Positions 49,490-56,157 of a stretch of DNA of 64,000 nucleotides are shown here, one piece after another (the first letter of the stretch is position 1; each line of letters opens with the position of its first letter). The translations under genes were made by a program, and so were the position numbers. Origin of the DNA: Vibrio hangzhouensis (GTDB lineage Bacteria > Pseudomonadota > Gammaproteobacteria > Enterobacterales > Vibrionaceae). The stretch lies in assembly GCF_900107935.1 (NCBI RefSeq), contig NZ_FNVG01000003.1, positions 248,001-312,000 on the forward strand. The letters are read 5' to 3'. The notes under the pieces were generated by a model that was given only the letters and a program-made list of their open reading frames with translations, was not told the origin of the DNA and did not search any database.

Positions 49490-50896
49490 ATGGAAAAAAT
49501 GTTTAAAGTATCAGCAGTGGCGACCGCTTTAGTAGGTGTACTCAGTGCGCCGACGGTTTGGGCTGAAAGTGAAACCGTAACACAGGAATATGTTGAAGAA
49601 GTTTCAACATTTTTCGATGACTCTACCATCAGCGGAAACGTAAACTTCTTTATGCGTGCTCGCGACAGAAAAGATATCGTTAATGGTGAGGAAACGGGGT
49701 ATGCCCCTAACCTAGACCACGGTTCTATCTTTGTGAACTTAGGCTTTAACTCGGGCTACTACAATGACATTGTGGGTACTGATATTGTCATTTTCTCGAC
49801 GTTTGATATGTGGCAAAACGCAGCTTTCGATCATGAAATGAACTTTGTAGATTGTAGCAAGCCTTACGACGCTGGTAATTCGTGTACTAATTTTGAGACA
49901 AAAAACGGCGTATCTTACTCCACGGCAAATTTAAAGTTTAAATTTGGTGAGAGCACTAACGCGAGAGTAGGTTATTTCCAACCAAGCGTACCAAGCTCTT
50001 TGGGGGTTAACTGGTCTTTTGCTCCGGGTACATATAGAGGCGGTGAAGTTGGTTTTAACATTGGTGACTTTAAGCTAGGTGCTGTGTATGCCGATCGATA
50101 TAAAGCGCCTTGGTTCCAAAATCTATACGAATTCAGAGATGGTGCTGCATGGGCTGGCACTGGTAGTGATGGCACGGCAAAAGGTAAAGATGTTGGTGCT
50201 ATTTATTCCGTTGGTGGCGTGTATAACTTCGCAAACGGAATTTCTCTAGATTTAGCCTACGGTGGATTGACCGATGGCGATCGTAAAAACTACCACGCGA
50301 AAGTGAAAGGAACGACTGATGGTGGTATTTATTGGTCTCCGCAACTTTATGTTGTAGATGATAAAAATCAATTTGATAGCACAGCACTTCAAGCGGCATT
50401 TTTGTCAAGTTTTGGAAGTGGTCCATATTCATTTAGAGCTGAAGCGACATACACTAAAGCAGATAGCACGGAGAAGCGTGGACAGGTTGGTAATATATCC
50501 TATCGCCTGACTGAACAATATGGCGGCTCAAATGGTGCGTATGAAATCTGGTGGAATAACCGCTCAGATTTCAACCATGATGGCGAGTTTGCAGGTTTCC
50601 TATCGGCTTCACGTGATATGGCCGATATTGGTGCAAGTGGTCTATCTGTAGGTATTAGTGGTGCTGCGGGTATGGGAGCAAAAGCTGAGGGATACAAAGA
50701 GCTGAAAGAGTATGCATACAGCGCGTTTGCTAATTATGGCATTCAAGCAGGCCCTCTAGAAGGTGGCTCTGTGAGCTTTTATTTCACTCAATACTACAAT
50801 GATAGTGACGCTCCAAACTGGGGCCCATACTCAAATGCGTTCCAAGATGAGAAAGACTTTAAATTGGTGTTAGCACTGCCTTTCGCGGTCAAATAA
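49490..50896 (+). CDS. chiP: Chitoporin (OprD-like outer-membrane channel)
   Basis: Outer-membrane channel for chitooligosaccharides. The 468-residue protein starts at the ATG at 49490 with TAGGAG eight bases upstream; the open frame continues upstream but has no family character. The signal peptide ends near VWA. The rest is beta-barrel in character, with alternating aromatic and polar residues and the terminal aromatic-poor end ALPFAVK. Location directly after ligA is the place of the chitoporin in V. cholerae. The family call rests on context and overall pattern rather than on a single motif. Confidence 0.85.
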   Translation: MEKMFKVSAVATALVGVLSAPTVWAESETVTQEYVEEVSTFFDDSTISGNVNFFMRARDRKDIVNGEETGYAPNLDHGSIFVNLGFNSGYYNDIVGTDIVIFSTFDMWQNAAFDHEMNFVDCSKPYDAGNSCTNFETKNGVSYSTANLKFKFGESTNARVGYFQPSVPSSLGVNWSFAPGTYRGGEVGFNIGDFKLGAVYADRYKAPWFQNLYEFRDGAAWAGTGSDGTAKGKDVGAIYSVGGVYNFANGISLDLAYGGLTDGDRKNYHAKVKGTTDGGIYWSPQLYVVDDKNQFDSTALQAAFLSSFGSGPYSFRAEATYTKADSTEKRGQVGNISYRLTEQYGGSNGAYEIWWNNRSDFNHDGEFAGFLSASRDMADIGASGLSVGISGAAGMGAKAEGYKELKEYAYSAFANYGIQAGPLEGGSVSFYFTQYYNDSDAPNWGPYSNAFQDEKDFKLVLALPFAVK

Positions 50897-50914
50897 AGTC
50901 GATTAATCAATTAT

Positions 50915-50941
50915 AAGGCCGAACTCGTTCGGCCTTTTTTG
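50915..50941 (+). terminator. Terminator after chiP
   Basis: AAGGCCGAAC and GTTCGGCCTT form a perfect 10-bp stem with a 2-base spacer inside the loop and a T run. Confidence 0.9.
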
Positions 50942-50963
50942 ATCTTAATGCGTGGAGGTTTAA

Positions 50964-51323
50964 GTGAAGCTGAAGCTGTTTTATATCACCCTCATGATCA
51001 GTGCGTGTTCGAATACTCCAATGAACAGTCAAGACTATTGGCGCGCAAAAGGGTATCGTCTTGGGGAGTTAGGCTATGAGAGCAATAGCGAGAAAGTGCT
51101 CTCCCAAAGTCAGCGTGAGAACTATGATGAGAGTGCCTTTATGGCCGGTTATGCGTCTGGGAGGGAAGTATACTGTTCTCCAGAAAGTGCTTTTAAAAAA
51201 GGAATTGAAGGTACAAAATACAAAGGTCAGTGTGAGGACTCTCCAAACTCAATTCGCATTCGTGCTGAGTGGGAGCGTGGCTGGCACTCTTTTATCAGCA
51301 TGGATACATTTAGATGGCGATGA
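50964..51323 (+). CDS. Small lipoprotein, DUF2799-like
   Basis: A 119-residue protein starting with GTG at 50964, preceded by GGAGG. The signal has the lipobox ISAC near residue 15. The mature part has repeated W/Y-G motifs (YWRAKGYRLGELGYES, FMAGYASGREVYC, WERGWHSF), the pattern of DUF2799 lipoproteins. Its end overlaps the cueR start by ten bases, so the two may be translated together. No function is known. Confidence 0.65.
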   Translation: MKLKLFYITLMISACSNTPMNSQDYWRAKGYRLGELGYESNSEKVLSQSQRENYDESAFMAGYASGREVYCSPESAFKKGIEGTKYKGQCEDSPNSIRIRAEWERGWHSFISMDTFRWR

Positions 51324-51727
51324 TTAATATACGAGAAGCTGCGGCACAAACAAAACTGACAACGAAAGCGATACGTTACTACGAAGATAAAGGCGTGATT
51401 TTGAGTCCTGCCCGAGACATTAATGGGTATCGCATCTACTCTAAAGAGGTGCTTGAACAGCTCACTCTGGTTTCAAATGCACGTAAAGTCGGGTTTTCAA
51501 TCGAAGAATGCAAAGAACTGGTTGAGTTGGCCTATAAACCAACCATGACGGCGAGTGAAATCAAGGAAAAAGCCCATAGAAAGGTTTGTGAAATCCAAGA
51601 ACAAATAGATAGACTGTCTGTAGTCAAAGCCCACCTTCAACAATTAGTAGACAATTGCCCTGGGGATAATTCGACGTACTGCCCAATCGTCGAAGAGTTT
51701 AAATCTAGAAGTGAATCTCAAGATTGA
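51314..51727 (+). CDS. cueR: Copper-responsive MerR-family regulator CueR
   Basis: Activates copper export genes when it binds cuprous ion. The 137-residue protein has the MerR helix-turn-helix (INIREAAAQTKLTTKAIRYY), a long dimer helix and the C-terminal metal loop CPGDNSTYCPI with the two ligand cysteines and no MerR-type third cysteine, which fits CueR. A start two codons later (51320) is also possible. It is 7 kb from copA, whose promoter carries a matching operator. Confidence 0.88.
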   Translation: MAMINIREAAAQTKLTTKAIRYYEDKGVILSPARDINGYRIYSKEVLEQLTLVSNARKVGFSIEECKELVELAYKPTMTASEIKEKAHRKVCEIQEQIDRLSVVKAHLQQLVDNCPGDNSTYCPIVEEFKSRSESQD

Positions 51728-51912
51728 ATCACGGTTCCTCTATAAACCTCACACATGGTGCGGGGAATATACTCGACCTTTCCTGAGCGCAATTGACATT
51801 GCACTGCGTTTCCGAACACTTTACCTCCACCACTTCCATTACCGTTGGAGGCGTAAGTCATAGGAGATACCAGAATGGTCGTTAAAATTCCAATTAGGGC
51901 CAGCGTTTTCAT
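51718..51912 (-). CDS. Small secreted protein of unknown function
   Basis: A 64-residue protein with a signal peptide (MKTLALIGILTTILVSP) ending near YA. The mature part is about 43 residues: a glycine-serine-rich stretch, then KVFGNAVQCQLRSGKVEYIP and a second cysteine in RTMCEVYRG, allowing one disulfide. AGAGGAC lies upstream of the start, behind a perfect palindrome. Its last codons overlap the 3' end of cueR by ten bases on the other strand. I do not recognise a family. Confidence 0.6.
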   Translation of the reverse strand: MKTLALIGILTTILVSPMTYASNGNGSGGGKVFGNAVQCQLRSGKVEYIPRTMCEVYRGTVIQS

Positions 51913-51932
51913 TTTTAGTCCTCTATCTATTT

Positions 51933-51953
51933 AATATCTCGACGCGAGATATT
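51933..51953. promoter_or_regulatory. Perfect inverted repeat upstream of the 64-residue gene
   Basis: AATATCTCG-ACG-CGAGATATT, nine bases each side with a 3-base spacer, lies 21 bases before the start codon of the small secreted protein. It could be an operator or a hairpin in the leader. Confidence 0.5.
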
Positions 51954-52310
51954 GAATACTATGGTCGTAATTGAATAAAGATCAAAAATAAACGGTAAAA
52001 CTAAAAAATTTTTAATTCCAAAAAAGTCGAACTTATTTGCATGCGCAAATTAATAACACATTGATTATAATTATTATTTTATTCAAATTTGTAGAGCTGG
52101 TTTGAATGAACAATAGGTAATAAAAGGTAATTTTGCTTACTTTGTTTCTAACATAATCTATATGATTCCATCTCTAGGTGGTTAAAAAGAAAGGAATAAT
52201 TCGACTTATTTCTTTCATCCGCATTGAAAAGAATGTAAATGTAGGTGAAAGGTACCCAAGTCGTGTGGACTACAGAAAAAGTGGCCTTAATCTGTCTCAA
52301 ATTTGAGACG
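51954..52310. other. AT-rich gap between the small secreted protein and the TraB-like gene
   Basis: About 360 bases with low GC and no convincing open reading frame. The only structure I see is the perfect 16-base palindrome GTCTCAAATTTGAGAC at 52294-52309, directly behind the stop of the TraB-like gene. Confidence 0.5.
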
Positions 52311-53222
52311 TCAATCGTTCGTTTTCAACGAGCACTCAGCAATCTCTGATTCAGTTACCTGTTCAACTCTAAAACCACGTTGTTCTAGCAGGTGAGGTAC
52401 ACTCTCGTTTCCCGCTAAATGCAATGCACCAACAGCAACAAAGAAGGTGCCTGTTTTATACGCCTCCCCGGTAGAAAGCTGTTCCACCCAATTTCGGTTT
52501 CTTTTGACTAGAAAATTTTGATAAAAATCTTCGTTGTAGGAGCCGGAAATCATCATCGATTCCAGTTTATTGATATCACCTGCTTGCCAGGCAGTCATCA
52601 GACATTGAATGTTGTTGGCGTTGTAGGGCCATTCTGCGATCGTCTGAAGCAACATATCTACGCCGTGGTCGGGCTGACCTGCTATAAGGTCGATTTGAAA
52701 CTGAAGTGTCTCCAGGCCATTTTGTGGCAGATGATTTGAGTCTGCCCAATCCATTAGCTGTCGATCAACACCATAGTCGGATAGATAATTGAGCTGGCGA
52801 AACGAAACCTGCTGTAAGGTTAAGGCTGCTTGCCACGGGGCGAGAGCCAGTAAAGCGTTGTAGTTTAGTTTCGATTGCGTGGCAATGGTTTTTAATTCAC
52901 TAGATTGAACGGGGTCCAATGCTTGCTTCACGGTAACTTGTTTCTGTTGTTTCAGAGTGATGTTCTCATTAAGAAGCGCTTCCACGATAAGGCTATCGCT
53001 TTGAGCAAGTGCATCGACTACCTTTGGGACCAACGGAGTGACCTGCTGTGATCCTACGTGAATGGTTCCATAAATGAATAATGTGGTTTGGCCTTTTTTA
53101 GCTTTCCACATCACAGGCTCTGCGAGTGCGCCTGCACTCAGAGTACACCCCAAAACTAATGATACTAAGTTAAAAAGCCGCAGAAGGCGTAGGTTAGAAC
53201 TGATGATTGGTAGTTTTGTCAT
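52311..53222 (-). CDS. TraB/GumN family protein
   Basis: A 303-residue exported protein. The ATG at 53222 is preferred to the TTG at 53234. A hydrophobic signal (LRLFNLVSLVLGCTLSAGALA) is followed by the family motifs YGTIHVGS and, near the C-terminus, VAVGALHLAGNESV, plus PQNGLETLQFQ in the middle. The conserved histidines and glutamate resemble those of the Tiki/TraB metallopeptidase-like fold. Its role in bacteria is unknown. It stands alone. Confidence 0.8.
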   Translation of the reverse strand: MTKLPIISSNLRLLRLFNLVSLVLGCTLSAGALAEPVMWKAKKGQTTLFIYGTIHVGSQQVTPLVPKVVDALAQSDSLIVEALLNENITLKQQKQVTVKQALDPVQSSELKTIATQSKLNYNALLALAPWQAALTLQQVSFRQLNYLSDYGVDRQLMDWADSNHLPQNGLETLQFQIDLIAGQPDHGVDMLLQTIAEWPYNANNIQCLMTAWQAGDINKLESMMISGSYNEDFYQNFLVKRNRNWVEQLSTGEAYKTGTFFVAVGALHLAGNESVPHLLEQRGFRVEQVTESEIAECSLKTND

Positions 53223-53748
53223 GCTGTTATCCAATTTCGGGCATAGTCATAGAGTAGCAGTAAGGTAAACAAAGAGAAATATTCGGTGAATTCCCCAATG
53301 AGGACTGAAGTTAGCAAGCATTGCGATGCCTGTTTGGTTGGCTGAAAGTTAATTTTCTTTGTGCAATATGGGTGCATAAAACCGAACTAAGCCAGGTGAT
53401 TTTTCTAAATTGGATGCGTAAGGTCACAAAATGGATATAGTCCTGCTGACTGAAACTGCATAATTGACGTCATATTCCGTGTTTTTGCGTCATTTTGGCC
53501 TGCCTTATTGTGATCTTAGTTTGCTTTTTGTGTTTTATGAAATTAGATTTATATTTTTACTTGTGTTTAACTTGTTGTTTTTTAGGGTTTTATATTTGTT
53601 TTGTTTTTCTGGTGGTGATCTAGGTCACTAAAGAGGGTGATTTAATTGTTGGCGCGAATTAATTGGGGCTATATTGACCTCAAGCCAAATGGCATCGAAA
53701 CAAGGCGGCAACATAAGCCAGCCAGTTCAAACTAAATAGGTGTTTACA
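53223..53748. other. Gap upstream of the first KdgM porin gene
   Basis: About 526 bases without a gene. The left part carries the TraB-like promoter region; the right part is T-rich and holds the CRP site and -10 element of the porin gene. I see no other feature. Confidence 0.5.
53614..53675 (+). promoter_or_regulatory. CRP site and -10 element of the first KdgM porin gene
   Basis: GGTGA-N6-TCACT at 53614-53629 matches the CRP consensus in 8 of 10 positions and has the symmetrical core GATCTAGGTC. TATATT lies at 53670-53675. With a start near 53683 the CRP site is centred at -61.5, the class I position. Confidence 0.6.
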
Positions 53749-54459
53749 ATGAAAAAAATTCTCGCTCTAACTGCTCTTGCAGTTGCCTCTACCAGCGCAT
53801 TTGCAGGTTCATCTTACGTAACAGGTAATGTTCAGTTTCACGATACATACCTTCAAGGCTCTAAAGCGACCTCCACTCTGGAAGCGGGCCATACGTTTGA
53901 CTCTAATACGACGCTTTTGGTTGAGTTTGACGCCATTCCTCTTGGTAAAGTTCAGGATGATGCCCGTCCTCTGCCCGCAACAACCTTAGGTGTGGAGCAA
54001 GTTTTCAAAGCGACGGACAACCTTTGGCTAGCCGCTGGTTATCACCATCTAATTCAAGGGGGCGAGACAATTCAATATCGTCCACTTATCAAAATTGGCT
54101 ACAACTTTGACAACGGTCTCTCTTTAAGTAACCGTACTCGTATGCACATCAACAATCAACTTGATGGCCAGCAGCGCAAGTCAGACACTGATGTTCGCCT
54201 GGATAACAAAATTGCGTATCAGTTTGCCGATCAACCCGTTGCTCTTTCCTATAACAACGTTTACGTAGTTGCAGGCGACAAAGACGCCAAGGGCGATGAT
54301 AAAGTAAACACGATGGACCATGAGTTGCGTGCCACATGGACACGCGATGGTGTTCAGCCATATTTTGAGTTCCGTAGTCAGGCCCATGGTCTGAAAAATG
54401 CTGACGGTAGCAGCGCCGTCAACAATGCTGTTGTGTTCGGCGCGTCATACGGCTTCTAA
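53749..54459 (+). CDS. KdgM-family outer-membrane porin (first copy)
   Basis: A 236-residue predicted oligosaccharide porin. The ATG at 53749 gives a clear signal peptide MKKILALTALAVASTSAFA. The mature protein is beta-barrel with the KdgM-type opening SSYVTGNVQFHDTYLQ, the middle block QYRPLIKIGYNFDNGLSLS and the terminal phenylalanine in ASYGF, as expected for Bam-dependent assembly. KdgM of Dickeya transports oligogalacturonates; the substrate here is not shown. A paralogue follows 400 bases downstream. Confidence 0.82.
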   Translation: MKKILALTALAVASTSAFAGSSYVTGNVQFHDTYLQGSKATSTLEAGHTFDSNTTLLVEFDAIPLGKVQDDARPLPATTLGVEQVFKATDNLWLAAGYHHLIQGGETIQYRPLIKIGYNFDNGLSLSNRTRMHINNQLDGQQRKSDTDVRLDNKIAYQFADQPVALSYNNVYVVAGDKDAKGDDKVNTMDHELRATWTRDGVQPYFEFRSQAHGLKNADGSSAVNNAVVFGASYGF

Positions 54460-54857
54460 GATTTCTTATGTTCATATTTCCATAATCCAAGGCTCCGTAA
54501 GGGGCCTTGCTTCGGTTGGGGTACAACGGCGCGCGCTTACCACAGTTCTGGACGTTTTTAGCTATCACGCAAAGCAAGAGAACTTTTGATAAAACTTTGC
54601 GAAACCTTGCAAATTATTAGATGTTGAAGATTTAATCTAAGGATGGTTGTTTTTTATTCCATTTCGTTAAGGTGAAGTTTTAGCGGACGTAAAGCGCATA
54701 CAGTAACATGACATACCATGAAGCAACGTTTTTAACATGTTGATTTAATTGAATTCAGCAATTTTTTGGAATGACATAACCTTAACAATGTTGGTTTTTG
54801 CGCTTCTATCTCTTCAGCGACACACTGTCCCTCAAATTCACTATTTAGGGAACACCA
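54460..54857. other. Gap between the two KdgM porin genes
   Basis: About 400 bases without a gene. CAAGGCTCC and GGGGCCTTG (54489-54510) form a hairpin with one G-U pair, a weak terminator for the first porin gene, since no T tract follows. No CRP-like site is evident, so the two porins may be controlled differently. Confidence 0.5.
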
Positions 54858-55604
54858 GTGCGCCACCTTATTGCTTTCACTCTTATAATTGCCAGTCAAT
54901 CAGCCCTATGCGCTTCTTCATACATAGAAGGTAACGTTCAGTTTAATAGCAGTTATCTGTATGACTCGAAAACGACCGCTAAAATGGAAGCGGGACACAC
55001 CTTCGACACGGATACGACGTTAAGGTTCAAAATTGAAGATATCGCGATTGGCAGCACACCACACAGCGATCATCACCATCATCACAATGACATTTATTAT
55101 GGGCATAGTGCCAGAGCGCCACTGGTGACGTTAGGTGTAGAACAGAAGTTTCAGCTATCCAGAAATTTCTGGTTAGGTGCAGGTTACGAGCACTTGATGC
55201 AGGTTGGAGAGACCATGCAGTATCGCCCGTTATTCAAGATTGGTTATGACTTTGATGAAGGCATATCACTCAGTCACCGCACCCGAGTTGAAGTTTATGC
55301 GCAGCATGACCGTTGGGGCTACAAGCCGGATATTGACTATCGCTTCGATAATAAAATTGCCTATCAATTTAAAACACATCCAGTGAAGCTTCACTACAAT
55401 AACGTCTATCACATGGGTGGGGCATATTACCCATACTACCCATATACGGATAACTCGATGGATCATGAATTCAGACTGACCCTGACAAAGTACGCGTTTC
55501 AACCTTACTTTGAATACAAGAGTCAGGGCAGCTTCAGAGCACCCTATTATCGTCGTGGAGTTGAAAACAGTGCGTTCCTGATTGGCGGTATTTACAACTT
55601 TTAA
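54858..55604 (+). CDS. KdgM-family outer-membrane porin (second copy, histidine-rich loop)
   Basis: A 248-residue paralogue of the preceding porin, starting with GTG at 54858, with AGGGAA upstream. The signal peptide ends near ALCA. It shares GNVQF, EAGHTFDTDTTL, LGVEQKF, QYRPLFKIGYDFDEGISLS and the terminal IYNF with the first copy. It differs by an insertion DHHHHHND in the first part, near residue 75, and a tyrosine-proline-rich insert YYPYYPYTD, both probably in surface loops. The histidine run may bind metal; the next genes are for copper handling. Confidence 0.8.
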   Translation: MRHLIAFTLIIASQSALCASSYIEGNVQFNSSYLYDSKTTAKMEAGHTFDTDTTLRFKIEDIAIGSTPHSDHHHHHNDIYYGHSARAPLVTLGVEQKFQLSRNFWLGAGYEHLMQVGETMQYRPLFKIGYDFDEGISLSHRTRVEVYAQHDRWGYKPDIDYRFDNKIAYQFKTHPVKLHYNNVYHMGGAYYPYYPYTDNSMDHEFRLTLTKYAFQPYFEYKSQGSFRAPYYRRGVENSAFLIGGIYNF

Positions 55605-55611
55605 AAATTAA

Positions 55612-55638
55612 AGCGCCATCGTTAAGAACGATGGCGCT
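55612..55638. terminator. Terminator between the second porin gene and the DUF411 gene
   Basis: AGCGCCATCGTT and AACGATGGCGCT form a 12-bp perfect stem with loop AAG. The genes converge here. On the minus strand TTAATTTTT follows, so it works best for the DUF411 gene. Confidence 0.8.
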
Positions 55639-55663
55639 GTATGCTAAGAGTCGAAAATGGGGC

Positions 55664-56113
55664 CTACATATTGTATGAGCGGAAGCTATACACCTGACCT
55701 TTCTCGTTATACACGTAAACATGGTAAGGGTCTTTTTTGTCTCCATATTCCATGCCCGGGGAGCCAACAGGCATTCCTGGTACGGCTAAGCCTTTGGCAT
55801 TCTTAGGGGGATTTTCCAGGAAGGCTTTGATATCTTCCGCCGGGATATGACCTTCGAACACATACTCTCCAACGACAGCGGTATGACATGAAGCGAGCTC
55901 AGGAGAGACTCCCAGCTTCTGCTTGATGGGATTCATGTTGGTGTGCTCTTCCACAGTGACATTAAAACCGGCCTCTTCCATATGTTTTACCCAGTCTTTG
56001 CAGCAACCACAATAGGGTGATTTATAGGTCAAAATATCAGTGGCAAATGCCGAGCCTGTGACCATAGCAAAAGACAATGCTGTTAGCCTTAAGGTACGTT
56101 TTGAGTTTGACAT
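55664..56113 (-). CDS. DUF411 periplasmic metal-binding protein
   Basis: A 149-residue protein with a signal peptide ending near AFA. The motif SPYCGCCKDWVKHME near residue 33 and the later ASCHTAVVGEYVFEGHIPA define DUF411, a family repeatedly linked to copper. Further methionines occur in AVPGMPVGSPGMEYG. It lies 44 bases after copA on the same strand, so it is probably the second gene of a copA operon and may carry copper in the periplasm. Confidence 0.85.
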   Translation of the reverse strand: MSNSKRTLRLTALSFAMVTGSAFATDILTYKSPYCGCCKDWVKHMEEAGFNVTVEEHTNMNPIKQKLGVSPELASCHTAVVGEYVFEGHIPAEDIKAFLENPPKNAKGLAVPGMPVGSPGMEYGDKKDPYHVYVYNEKGQVYSFRSYNM

Positions 56114-56157
56114 AGTAGTTCCTCTTTGAACGTTATCCAGCTAAATCATAGCTGGAA

